Of a stretch of DNA of 20,240 nucleotides, positions 1 to 6,930 are shown piece after piece. Under the pieces are notes generated by a model. That model was not told the origin of the DNA and searched no databases. It saw nothing but the letters and a program-made list of their open reading frames with translations. Each line of letters begins with the position of its first letter. Position 1 is the first letter of the stretch. Position numbers and translations under genes: made by a program. The stretch spans positions 1 through 20,240 of the forward strand of contig DVKA01000002.1 in NCBI GenBank assembly GCA_018716365.1, written 5' to 3'. The stretch comes from Candidatus Caccocola faecipullorum. GTDB taxonomy: Bacteria > Synergistota > Synergistia > Synergistales > Synergistaceae.

Positions 1-50
1 CCCCGAGAAGGTCTGAATCTAAGAATCTAAAGCTGTTTTTAAGTTATATA

Positions 51-97
51 ATGTGATAACATTTGTCATTATCATAGCGCATAAAGCTATGTGATAA
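51..97. repeat. Repeated TGATAA/TTATCA boxes over the patatin promoter
   Basis: The nonamer ATGTGATAA occurs twice in direct orientation (51-59 and 89-97). A related inverted box, TTATCATA, lies between them (69-76). The region 69-98 can also fold as an imperfect inverted repeat, ATTATCATAGC against GCTATGTGATAAT. Boxes in both orientations over the likely -35 and -10 suggest an operator for an unknown regulator. They could instead be chance in a very A/T-rich stretch. Confidence 0.35.
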
Positions 98-98
98 T
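69..98 (+). promoter_or_regulatory. Probable promoter of the patatin/Omp85 gene
   Basis: A -35-like TTATCA (69-74) is followed after 18 bases by GATAAT (93-98), which has an upstream TG (90-91) in extended -10 position. The region is far more A/T-rich than its surroundings and lies about 55 bases before the chosen start. A second -10-like TATAAT at 47-52 is another possibility. Confidence 0.45.
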
Positions 99-155
99 TT
101 TTAGTTTAATTTATGCATTTTGTCTAAAAACGGTGTACTTTCAGAGGTGAAGTCG

Positions 156-2345
156 TTGTCCGTATTGTCAAAAATCACAGCGCTTATATGCGCGGCGCTC
201 GTCGCCGTCTTTGCGCCGGCCGTTTCGTATGCGGCGCGTTATCCCGCGGACAGCCCGGAGACGCGCAACCATTTCAGGAGCTGGGGCTTCCCGCACAGAG
301 AGGGCGTCGTGCTCGTGCTCTGCGGCGGAGGCATGAAGGGGCTGGCGCACATAGGCGTATTCGAGGTGCTTGAACGCGAGAAGATCCCGGTTGCCGCGGT
401 TATAGGCACGAGCATGGGGGCGATAATGGGCGGCCTTTACAGCGCGGGCTACACGCCCGCCGAGATGCGCGAAATCCTCTCCAAGGTCGACCTCATGGAG
501 ATAATGTCCGGCCGCACCGCCATGGAAAGCGACAAGGGCGCGTTCAACAGGCCGCCCGCGCCGAACGACGCGCTTTTCTCCGTCACGGTGAACAGCGACA
601 ACCAGACGCAGGGGCGGCGCGCCGCGCTCAACGCGAAAAATCTCTACGCATTCCTCAGCGAGCTGACGGCGGATGTGACCGTGACGGATTTCGATTACCT
701 CAAATACCCGTTCGCCGCCGTGGCGACGAACCTTCTGGACGGAGACACGGTCGTGCTGCGCAACGGAAACCTCGCCTCCGCGCTGCGCGCCTCTATGTCG
801 ATACCGATAGTCTTCGATCCGTGGCCTATGGACGATATGCTGCTTGTCGACGGAGGCCTGAAGGCCAACCTCCCCGTGCTCGAAGCGAAAAAAATATATC
901 CCGGGCACCCGATAGTCGCCGTCAATCTTTCGCCGGAGGATATAACGAAGAAGGACACTGAGATGAGGACGATGTTCGACGTGGCGGGGCAGACGCTCGA
1001 CATCCTCATGATCCAGCAGATACGCGACAACGCCGCGGCCGCGGACCTGGTGATCGCGCCCGACGTGAAGAAGTTCAGCACGTTTGAGTCCGGCGGCTAC
1101 GACAGGATAATTGACGAAGGGACGAAGGCGGCGGAGGCGAAGATCGATGATCTTCACAGGCTCGTGGAGGAAAAGTGCGGAGTATGGGACCACGAGCTGG
1201 AGCTGCGCCGCCCGCTGAATCCGCCGATCGTCGCCGAGGTCCGTTTCGAAGGCGTACCGCGTGGAATGGCGGAAAGAATATATAAAAAATATGACGAGTG
1301 GATAGACAAGCCGCTTGATATGCAGGCGGTCTCCGAGGCCGTCTCCGAAATATCGAAGTACGACGACGTGCGCTCCGTCGACGGATACACGGAGCGGCTG
1401 ACCCGCGGCTTCGTCGCGGTCGTATTCCGCATAGAGCGCCCGGCGAAGTATGAAATAGGCTTCGACGGCTACGCCAGCAACCTGAACGCCAACCGCTGGC
1501 TCTCAATCACCGGCACGGCGCGCGACACGTTCATGGACGGCGATACGATCGGGGCGGAGGTGCGCCTCGGCACGACGTGGGGCGGTATGCTGCGCTACTT
1601 TACGCCGGTGAGCGTCAACAACGACCAGTGGGGGCTCACGCTTGCGGCGCGGCGCGAGGAGTACGAGCCGTTCGGGCGCGGAGAGACGGAGCTTGAAAGG
1701 TACGTCGCAAAGCTCGCGTGGTACAAGACGATAACGGACCGCATGAGGATCGGCGTAGGCTACGCGGGCGAGATGATAACGTCGTACCGCCCGAACAAGG
1801 ACGACGAGCACGGGCCGTATCTCTCGTTCGCCTTCAACAACCTCGACGACCCGGTACTGCCGACGCGCGGCTTCGAGGTCGCGAGCGACGTCTGGTTCCC
1901 GATAGGACGCGAAGTCGTCTCGAACACGCGCTTTACGAGCTACATCCCGATAATGAAGGACAACAAGGTGATTTTCGGCGGCGGCTTCAAGACGGGAGAC
2001 GGCGATTCGCTCTCCTACGCCGCGATGCTCGGCATACACAACGAGCTTTACAGCCTCGGGCAGCGCCCGCTCGTAGGCGACCAGGCTTACTGGCTGCATC
2101 TCGGGATCGAGCGCGTCTTCAACCGTTCGTGGTGGGGCGGCGTGAACATCGAAATCTTCGGCAACTACGGGCAGGTGCTCGGAGGCTGGGACGGAGACAC
2201 GAGCCGCTGGGAGGCGGGCGTCGCCTTCTCCGTGCCGACGAACAACTTCAACTCTAAACTCATCTTCGTCTACGACCAGGAGGGCGGCTTCACCGTCGGC
2301 TACTCGGTCGGCCTGCCGAGATTCTGGGACGGCCCGCTGCCGTAA
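156..2345 (+). CDS. Patatin-like phospholipase with Omp85 barrel (PlpD-like, type Vd)
   Basis: This is predicted to be a lipid acyl hydrolase (phospholipase A type) exported and anchored by its own outer-membrane barrel. The TTG start at 156 is chosen because AGAGGTGA (143-150) lies just upstream; the frame is open to TTG 120. From 156 the protein has 729 residues, close to the size of Pseudomonas PlpD. Residues 1 to about 27 form a signal peptide with a hydrophobic core ending in SYA. The patatin fold follows: oxyanion motif GGGMKG near residue 57, nucleophile motif GTSMG with Ser86, and DGG with Asp232, giving the Ser-Asp dyad. A POTRA-like segment begins near residue 362 (VAEVRFEGV), and the rest is alternating aromatic/glycine barrel sequence. 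It is monocistronic, with its own promoter and terminator. A near-identical 3' end lies inverted at the far end of the window. The activity is inferred from the family. Confidence 0.93.
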   Translation: MSVLSKITALICAALVAVFAPAVSYAARYPADSPETRNHFRSWGFPHREGVVLVLCGGGMKGLAHIGVFEVLEREKIPVAAVIGTSMGAIMGGLYSAGYTPAEMREILSKVDLMEIMSGRTAMESDKGAFNRPPAPNDALFSVTVNSDNQTQGRRAALNAKNLYAFLSELTADVTVTDFDYLKYPFAAVATNLLDGDTVVLRNGNLASALRASMSIPIVFDPWPMDDMLLVDGGLKANLPVLEAKKIYPGHPIVAVNLSPEDITKKDTEMRTMFDVAGQTLDILMIQQIRDNAAAADLVIAPDVKKFSTFESGGYDRIIDEGTKAAEAKIDDLHRLVEEKCGVWDHELELRRPLNPPIVAEVRFEGVPRGMAERIYKKYDEWIDKPLDMQAVSEAVSEISKYDDVRSVDGYTERLTRGFVAVVFRIERPAKYEIGFDGYASNLNANRWLSITGTARDTFMDGDTIGAEVRLGTTWGGMLRYFTPVSVNNDQWGLTLAARREEYEPFGRGETELERYVAKLAWYKTITDRMRIGVGYAGEMITSYRPNKDDEHGPYLSFAFNNLDDPVLPTRGFEVASDVWFPIGREVVSNTRFTSYIPIMKDNKVIFGGGFKTGDGDSLSYAAMLGIHNELYSLGQRPLVGDQAYWLHLGIERVFNRSWWGGVNIEIFGNYGQVLGGWDGDTSRWEAGVAFSVPTNNFNSKLIFVYDQEGGFTVGYSVGLPRFWDGPLP

Positions 2346-2399
2346 GAGGCGCGGCATAAAGATACGAAAAATCCCCGCCCTTTCGGACGGGGATTTTTT
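2202..2399 (+). repeat. Inverted repeat, left copy (patatin 3' end plus terminator)
   Basis: These 198 bases match the reverse complement of 19966-20163. By hand alignment there are 9 differences in the 144 coding bases, all synonymous, and 2 in the 54 bases after the stop codon. The two copies point toward each other. Similarity continues upstream into the gene at protein level, with a diverged loop around WDGDT. Confidence 0.9.
2367..2399. terminator. Bidirectional terminator between convergent genes
   Basis: ATCCCCG (2371-2377) pairs with CGGGGAT (2387-2393). A-rich and T-rich flanks give a U-run in both directions. In the minus-strand RNA the stem extends to 10 pairs with one G-U and closes on a GAAA tetraloop. 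In the plus-strand RNA the same position is a C-A mismatch. It ends the patatin gene and probably also the minus-strand gene at 2426. Confidence 0.88.
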
Positions 2400-2425
2400 G
2401 CTTCGTCTGGACGCGGCGCGCTGTG

Positions 2426-2860
2426 TTATATGATCAGCTTGCCGCCTTTGTTCGCCGCGGCGTCGAGCTGGTTGAGGACGTTCGCGCCCGCGACTTCGAT
2501 CTTCGGCTTTTTCGCTGCCTCTTCGCGCGCGAACTCGCGCAGCTTCTGCTCGTACTCAGCCATCGATTTCTTGATGCCCTCGACGTCTCCCTTTATCCAC
2601 TGGAGTATGCCGTCTGTGATCGTCTTGTACATCTCGTCGCTCGGCTCGTCCTGTATCACGCCGAGTTCCTTGAGCATACGGTATTCTTCCTTCACGGAGC
2701 CGAGTATGTCCTCTTCCGTGATCAGCCCTTTCTTGTAAAGGACCCTGTAAATTATATTCTGCTTCGTCTTGCTGTTTTCGTCGCTCGCGGAGAGGGCCTC
2801 GACGCGCTGGAGCAGCATCGAGATTATCTCCTCAAGGCTTATCTGCATTGGTGCCGGCAT
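2426..2860 (-). CDS. Small helical protein of unknown function
   Basis: This 144-residue protein is not recognised. Its ATG at 2860 follows a strong ribosome binding site, GGGAGGAG, read from 2873 down to 2866. No signal peptide, membrane segment or cysteine is seen. The sequence is charged and strongly helical: an N-terminal helix (EEIISMLLQRVEAL), then a segment around LYKKGLITEEDILGSV that resembles a small helix-turn unit, and a Lys/Glu-rich coiled-coil-like stretch near residues 90-117. It ends in the hydrophobic tail GGKLII. The gene is convergent with the patatin gene and shares its terminator, and it is divergent from the YitT-family gene. A cytoplasmic, possibly oligomeric helical protein is the most that can be said. 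Coding status is well supported by the ribosome binding site and composition. Confidence 0.8.
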   Translation of the reverse strand: MPAPMQISLEEIISMLLQRVEALSASDENSKTKQNIIYRVLYKKGLITEEDILGSVKEEYRMLKELGVIQDEPSDEMYKTITDGILQWIKGDVEGIKKSMAEYEQKLREFAREEAAKKPKIEVAGANVLNQLDAAANKGGKLII

Positions 2861-2903
2861 TGTTACTCCTCCCGAACATAAATTTTCAGGCTACATTTTA
2901 TCA

Positions 2904-2933
2904 CAGCTTGCGCCTCGCAAAAGAGGCGCGCTG
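2904..2933. other. Hairpin in the divergent intergenic region
   Basis: GCGCCTC (2910-2916) and GAGGCGC (2923-2929) form perfect 7-base arms around a 6-base loop. The stem can extend with CAGC/GCTG across a two-base bulge. No U-run follows on either strand, so it is not a normal terminator. It lies between the two divergent genes, next to the plus-strand -10, and could be an operator or a leader structure. Confidence 0.35.
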
Positions 2934-2946
2934 CAAAAATGGCGGT

Positions 2947-2958
2947 TTGTGCTAAAAT
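2947..2958 (+). promoter_or_regulatory. Extended -10 promoter of the YitT-family gene
   Basis: TTGTGCTAAAAT carries a TG-n extended -10 with TAAAAT at 2953-2958, about 69 bases before the start. No good -35 is visible 17 bases upstream. The identical 12-mer occurs at 14117-14128 before the kinase gene, which supports its reality. Confidence 0.5.
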
Positions 2959-3026
2959 CACGCGGGGGTGCGGGAATTTTCTCCGCCGCCGCATAATTTA
3001 AAAAATTTTACGGAGTGAACGTAGCT

Positions 3027-3938
3027 ATGGAACATTCTGGACATCCGTCCGAAGAGTTGAAGTGGAAGCATTTATATAAGAAAGCCGAAGTTTTATTCTT
3101 TTCCGAGTGGCGCACGCTCGTCACGTCTGTCGTCGCCATCGTCATCTATTCGATAGGCGTCGCGGCTTTCACGCTGCCTTACCGGTTCGCCGACCAGGGG
3201 GTCATGGGCGTTTCGGTGCTTGTGAAATACACGATAGGCATAAACCCAGCCTACACTCTGCTGGCGCTGAACGTCGTCATGCTCGTGTGGGGGGCGAGGA
3301 CGCTGAACCGGCGCTTTCTCGTCTGGACTGTGATCAACGCGTTTCTCGTCTCGTTCGTGCTCGACTTCATGCAGACTATCCCTTTTCCCGTCATCGAGGA
3401 CAGGTTCCTCGTCGCGGTCGTCGGCAGCGCGATTAAGGGCTTCGGCGTCGGTCTGCTCTACCGCGAAGGGACTTGCCTCGGCGGCCTCGACATCGCTATC
3501 TCCGTCATACGCAAGAAGTACGGCCTGGAAGTCGGCAAGATAAGCATCTACTTCAACATGACGCTACTGATTATCTCGATCGGCATCATCGGCCTCACGA
3601 ACGCCCTCTACGGCTTCATCGCCTGCTACGTGAACGGCATGGCTATGGACCGCGTGCTCTCGTCGTTCGAGAGACGCAAGCTCGTATTCGTCATAGCGTC
3701 GGACACGCAGGCCGTCGTCGACTTCATATCGCGTCACCTAAACAGGAGCTGCACGCTGCTTTCGAGCGAGGGCGGCTACAAGCACCACGAGGGCTTCACG
3801 ATAATGACGCTTCTGCGCACGCGCGAGTCGGTCGAGCTTAAGGCGTTTCTCGCGCAGCACTACCCCGGCGCCTTCATGGTCTTGGCCGAGGCGGACGAGG
3901 TCGTCGGCAAGGGCTTCAAACGCTGGCGCAACGTGTAG
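3027..3938 (+). CDS. YitT family membrane protein (DUF161/DUF2179)
   Basis: This is an integral inner-membrane protein of the YitT family; its substrate is not established. The ATG at 3027 is preferred over GTG 3015 because CGGAGTGA (3011-3018) sits at correct spacing before it and overlaps the GTG; this gives 303 residues. A short polar N-terminus is followed by about five or six hydrophobic segments: LVTSVVAIVIYSIGVAAF, the helix around YTLLALNVVMLVW, VWTVINAFLVSFVLDF, LVAVVGSAIKGFGVGLLY and MTLLIISIGIIGL. The family-typical stretch GTCLGGLDIAISVIRKK is clear. The last 85 or so residues (from about RRKLVFVIA) form the soluble DUF2179 domain. It appears monocistronic, with its own promoter and terminator. 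Family assignment is firm; the transport or sensing role is unknown. Confidence 0.9.
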   Translation: MEHSGHPSEELKWKHLYKKAEVLFFSEWRTLVTSVVAIVIYSIGVAAFTLPYRFADQGVMGVSVLVKYTIGINPAYTLLALNVVMLVWGARTLNRRFLVWTVINAFLVSFVLDFMQTIPFPVIEDRFLVAVVGSAIKGFGVGLLYREGTCLGGLDIAISVIRKKYGLEVGKISIYFNMTLLIISIGIIGLTNALYGFIACYVNGMAMDRVLSSFERRKLVFVIASDTQAVVDFISRHLNRSCTLLSSEGGYKHHEGFTIMTLLRTRESVELKAFLAQHYPGAFMVLAEADEVVGKGFKRWRNV

Positions 3939-3968
3939 CGCCGCCAGCGCCGCAGATTTTACAGACGC

Positions 3969-3992
3969 GCCCGCCGCAAGGCGGGCTTTTTT
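3969..3992 (+). terminator. Terminator of the YitT-family gene
   Basis: GCCCGCC (3969-3975), loop GCAA, GGCGGGC (3980-3986), then six T. It begins 30 bases after the stop codon. Confidence 0.9.
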
Positions 3993-4005
3993 ATTCGAGC
4001 GGGGC

Positions 4006-4034
4006 TTACGGCGGCATGGGCGCGGTTATATAAT
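4006..4034 (+). promoter_or_regulatory. Probable promoter of the comB operon
   Basis: TTACGG (4006-4011), a 17-base spacer and a perfect TATAAT (4029-4034). It sits 33 bases before the comB start and just after the preceding terminator. Confidence 0.55.
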
Positions 4035-4066
4035 TCTGCATATATGAACTTTGGAGGTCTCTCAAA

Positions 4067-4807
4067 TTGAAATACACATTCGACGTGGCTTTCCTTCCGT
4101 GCGAGGCTCTGAAAAAACACGACGCGCGCATCGTCGTCGACCTGCTCCGGGCGACGACGCAGATAACGACATTCTTCGACATGGGCGGCGAGGTGCTCGT
4201 GCCCGTTACCGAGGTTGACGAAGCTTTCGCCATGAGAGACAAGCTTGGCGAGGACTGGAAGATTATGGGCGAACGCGGCGGCTTGCCGGCGCCGGGCTTC
4301 GACTTCGGAAACTCGCCGCTCGAACTTCAGGCCGCGGGCGCGCCGGAGCACGCGATAATCACGACGTCGAACGGCACGCGCGCGATAATGCGCGCCGTTA
4401 AAAACTGCGCGCACGTCATAGCCGGCTGCGCGCGCAACGCCGAGGCCGCGGCGTGGGACGCGCTCTGCGCCGGCCCCGACGTCGGGATAATCTGCGCGGG
4501 GCGCAACGGAGAATTTTCGCTCGAAGACACGATATGCGCGGGAATGCTCGTAGAAAAGCTGCTCGCTCTCGCTCCGTCGAACGGCGCTGAATCGATGGAA
4601 CTCACCGACGGCGCGATGGCGGCCATGTCGCTGTGGCAGGCGATGGGCCCGGACATTACCGCGGTCTGTCAGGAGTCTGCGCACGGAAAGATACTCTCCG
4701 GCCTCGGTTTCGACAACGACCTCTTCTTCTGCGGCGAGCTTGACGCGAGCTCGACCGTTCCGGTCGTCAGGGAAATTTCGGGAATCCCCGCGATTGTCGG
4801 ACGCTGA
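4067..4807 (+). CDS. comB: 2-phosphosulfolactate phosphatase (ComB family)
   Basis: In the known family this enzyme hydrolyses 2-phospho-3-sulfolactate to sulfolactate and phosphate, the second step of the ComA-ComE route to sulfopyruvate (coenzyme M precursor, and sulfolactate in some bacteria). The start is TTG 4067, nine bases after GGAGG (4053-4057). The 246 residues match the family length and its motifs: DLLRATT from residue 25, GERGG near 68 followed by GFDFGNSP, SNGTRA at 101-106, and the acidic motif GRNGEFSLEDT with Glu153. No ComA, ComC or ComD/E gene is in the window, so the substrate in this host is open; a different phospho- or sulfo-organic acid is possible. It leads an operon with the DUF1638 and dehydrogenase genes: 18 bases separate it from the former, with no terminator between. 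Confidence 0.88.
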   Translation: MKYTFDVAFLPCEALKKHDARIVVDLLRATTQITTFFDMGGEVLVPVTEVDEAFAMRDKLGEDWKIMGERGGLPAPGFDFGNSPLELQAAGAPEHAIITTSNGTRAIMRAVKNCAHVIAGCARNAEAAAWDALCAGPDVGIICAGRNGEFSLEDTICAGMLVEKLLALAPSNGAESMELTDGAMAAMSLWQAMGPDITAVCQESAHGKILSGLGFDNDLFFCGELDASSTVPVVREISGIPAIVGR

Positions 4808-4825
4808 CGGCGCGGAGCGCAAAAT

Positions 4826-5515
4826 ATGGAAAACTCCGCAATGAACGCCGTTATACTGGCATGCAGCTCGATGGCGCGTCAGGCGGCCGCCGCGCAGCAA
4901 AAGATGGGGACGAATTACCCAATGCGCTGCGTCGACAGACGTTATCACACCGAGCCGAAAGAGATGCGCCTTCAGCTGATACAGGCGCTCGCAGAAATTG
5001 CGGGCGAGTTCGACACCGTTCTCGTCGCAATGGGCTTCTGCGGCGGCTCCTGGGAATCCGTCCGCGTACCGGTGCGCGTCGTCGCGCCGCGCGTGGACGA
5101 CTGCATCACACTGCTGCTCAACACCGACGGCGCGCCGCACGAAAACCTCAAAGAGCCGGGACACATCTACATCAGGGACACGGACACGGGCCGATACTCG
5201 CTCGAAGGGCTGCGCGGTTCCGTCTGCGAAAGGTACGGCCGCGAGCAGGGGCTGGCGCTCTTCGACAAATGGTTCGAAAGCTACACGCACGCCGATATAA
5301 TAGAGACTGGAACATACGACAGCCGCGCGGAGGACTTTCTCGCGCAGGCGCGCCGCGGCGCGGAAATCACGCGCTGCGAGCTGCGCCATGTGCCGGGCAG
5401 CAACATCGTGCTTGAAAAGCTAGTCTCGGGACGCTGGGACGATTTGTTCGTAGTCGCGGAGGCTGGAGAGACGCTTACGCGCGACAGATTTTTCCCGCGT
5501 ACCGGGCGGGAATGA
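4826..5515 (+). CDS. DUF1638 family protein
   Basis: This 229-residue soluble protein is assigned to DUF1638. The N-terminal strand ILACSSM, the glycine/cysteine motif MGFCGGSW, and the segment APRVDDCITLLLNTDG near residues 87-102 resemble that family's conserved blocks, as does the C-terminal stretch VLEKLVSGRWDDLFVV. The function is unknown. Members elsewhere often lie near corrinoid-dependent methyltransferase genes, but none is present here. The ATG at 4826 has GGAG (4814-4817) eight bases upstream. It lies between comB and the alcohol dehydrogenase, whose frame its stop touches, so all three are probably co-expressed. Three cysteines in the N-terminal half (in ACSSM, MGFCGG and VDDCIT) could be metal-binding or catalytic; that is inference only. 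Confidence 0.82.
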   Translation: MENSAMNAVILACSSMARQAAAAQQKMGTNYPMRCVDRRYHTEPKEMRLQLIQALAEIAGEFDTVLVAMGFCGGSWESVRVPVRVVAPRVDDCITLLLNTDGAPHENLKEPGHIYIRDTDTGRYSLEGLRGSVCERYGREQGLALFDKWFESYTHADIIETGTYDSRAEDFLAQARRGAEITRCELRHVPGSNIVLEKLVSGRWDDLFVVAEAGETLTRDRFFPRTGRE

Positions 5516-5529
5516 CGAAGGTGACTAAA

Positions 5530-6702
5530 ATGGAGGATATTACAGGACGTCCGTTCAATTTCAGGATGCCGCGCGAAGTCATATTCGAGGCCGGAGTTTC
5601 GAAGCTCGCGGCTCGGAAAGCCGCCGCGCTCGGCGCGAAACGGCCCGTCTTCATAACGGGGCGCAGTATCGCAAATAGCGAAGAGCTCGCGCGCCTCATG
5701 GACGACGTGCGCAAATCAGGCATGAAGCCGGAGCTCTGGCCCGAGGTAGAGCCTGAGCCGCCCGTCGCGCTGCTTTACAGGGCCGCGGCCGATATACGCG
5801 CGCTCGGCGGCGACTGCATCGTCGCGCTCGGCGGCGGCAGCTCGATGGATTTCGCAAAAATGGCGGCAGTGCTCGCCAAATACCCCGAGCTCGACGCGGC
5901 GGCGATGGTCGGCTCGGAGAAGGTTCCCGCGCGCGGCCTGCCGACGATAATGATACCTACGACCGCGGGCAGCGGCTCCGAAGTCTCCGCCGTCGCGGTA
6001 TTCTCCTTCCCGGAAGAAAAAATGAAAAAAGGCATAGCCGGAGGAAACATGGTCGCCGACGCCGCGCTCGTAGACCCGGAGCTGACGCACGGCCTGCCCC
6101 CGGCGATAACTGCGGCCTCCGGCATGGACGCGCTCGTCCACGCCGTCGAGTCCTACCTTTCGCTCGGCACGAACCCGCTGACGCAGGACCTCGCGCTCGC
6201 CGCGATACGCAAAATCGCGCCGAACCTCGCAGCCTGCGTGCGCGAGCCGGACAACGCCGCCGCGCGCGCCACGCAGGCCTACGGCAGCCTGACCGCGGGG
6301 ATGGCCTTCGCCATGTCGGGCACTGCGGGCGTCCACGCGATGGCATACCCGCTCGGCGGCGAGTTCCACGTTCCGCACGGCGAGGCTAACACCGCAATGC
6401 TGCGCTGGGTCATGGAATACAACCTCGACGGCTGTCCCGAAAAATTCGTACCCATAGCCGAAGCTATGGGCATCGCAACTGCCGGAATGAGCGCGGAACG
6501 CGCCGCTTCCGCCGCGCTCGACGCGATGATCGCGCTCGGAGAAGAGTGCGGCGTCAAAACGCGGCTGCGCGACTTCGGAATCCCGCAGGACGCCGCCGCG
6601 CACATGGCGAAAGCCGCAATGAAAGAAACGCGCCTGATAAACAACAACCCGCGCAAACTCACCGAAGAGGCTGTAAAAGCGATATACGAACGCGCGTGGT
6701 AG
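5530..6702 (+). CDS. Iron-containing (type III) alcohol dehydrogenase
   Basis: Members of this family are NAD(P)-dependent and metal-dependent, reducing aldehydes or ketones to alcohols or the reverse. The Rossmann-like half carries GGGSSMDFAK near residue 101, then IPTTAGSGSE. The metal site is complete: from ATG 5530, Asp200 and His204 in GMDALVHAVES, His269 in VHAMAYPLGG, and His283 in HVPHGEAN. ATG 5530 is preferred because AAGGTGA (5518-5524) precedes it by 5 bases. An ATG at 5512, overlapping the previous stop by 4 bases, would add six residues. Length (390) is typical. The substrate cannot be read from sequence. Its place after comB makes a sulfonated aldehyde or ketoacid attractive: Bilophila sulfoacetaldehyde reductase SarD is in this family. 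That link is inference. Confidence 0.92.
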   Translation: MEDITGRPFNFRMPREVIFEAGVSKLAARKAAALGAKRPVFITGRSIANSEELARLMDDVRKSGMKPELWPEVEPEPPVALLYRAAADIRALGGDCIVALGGGSSMDFAKMAAVLAKYPELDAAAMVGSEKVPARGLPTIMIPTTAGSGSEVSAVAVFSFPEEKMKKGIAGGNMVADAALVDPELTHGLPPAITAASGMDALVHAVESYLSLGTNPLTQDLALAAIRKIAPNLAACVREPDNAAARATQAYGSLTAGMAFAMSGTAGVHAMAYPLGGEFHVPHGEANTAMLRWVMEYNLDGCPEKFVPIAEAMGIATAGMSAERAASAALDAMIALGEECGVKTRLRDFGIPQDAAAHMAKAAMKETRLINNNPRKLTEEAVKAIYERAW

Positions 6703-6722
6703 CGCGAAGCGAAAATTCAAAG

Positions 6723-6748
6723 GGCGGAGCCGGAGCTCCGCCTTTTTT
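6723..6748 (+). terminator. Terminator of the comB operon
   Basis: GGCGGAGC (6723-6730), loop CGGA, GCTCCGCC (6735-6742), then six T. It begins about 20 bases after the dehydrogenase stop. Confidence 0.92.
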
Positions 6749-6789
6749 CATGACTTGCCGGCGCGCGCGAAATCTCCGCCGTGCCGCCG

Positions 6790-6818
6790 TTGCCAAAGCG
6801 CGCTCCGTGCGCTATACT
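6790..6818 (+). promoter_or_regulatory. Strong sigma-70-type promoter for the Gdx/SugE gene
   Basis: TTGCCA (6790-6795), exactly 17 bases, then TATACT (6813-6818). This is the best -35/-10 pair in the window. It would start transcription near 6825 and leave a leader of about 105 bases. Confidence 0.65.
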
Positions 6819-6825
6819 TCGCCGT

Positions 6826-6922
6826 GCAGCGTCCGCCGCCGGGTGGTCGCCCACGCCTTTGCCGCAGCGTCGTTAGGCCTTAGAAGACGCGCGGGCGAAG
6901 GCGATTATTTTTATAAAGGGGA
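6826..6922 (+). promoter_or_regulatory. Structured 5' leader, possible riboswitch or attenuator
   Basis: A small hairpin (GTGG 6843-6846 with CCAC 6851-6854) abuts a long one at 6855-6902: GCCTT/AAGGC, GCC/GGC and GCGTC/GACGC stacked around a loop containing TTAGGCCTTA. GCAGCGTC occurs at 6826-6833 and again at 6864-6871, so GACGC (6886-6890) could pair with either copy, allowing two alternative folds. The ribosome binding site AAAGGGG follows within about 20 bases. Gdx-type exporters are often controlled by guanidine riboswitches, but I could not match the consensus I know for classes I, II or III. Confidence 0.35.
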
Positions 6923-6930
6923 AATATCTG

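Noticed and set aside
168..1193. Minus-strand frame of 341 codons inside the patatin gene
   Set aside because: Arg/His-rich shadow in the reverse frame of a gene with catalytic motifs and a signal peptide on the plus strand.
2904..2933. Hairpin as a terminator
   Set aside because: No U-run follows on either strand and both flanking genes start away from it.
3959..5389. Long minus-strand frame (476 codons) opposite comB and the DUF1638 gene
   Set aside because: It is an antisense shadow produced by high G/C third positions. The translation is rich in Arg, Ala and His with no family signature, while both opposite-strand genes show clear motifs and ribosome binding sites.
4006..6748. Full coenzyme M or sulfolactate biosynthesis cluster
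   Set aside because: Only the ComB step is present; ComA, ComC and ComD/E genes are not in the window, so a complete pathway cannot be claimed.
6825..6930. Direct call of a guanidine riboswitch
   Set aside because: Genomic context fits and a folded leader is present, but the conserved motifs of the known classes were not found by eye, so only a structured leader is claimed.
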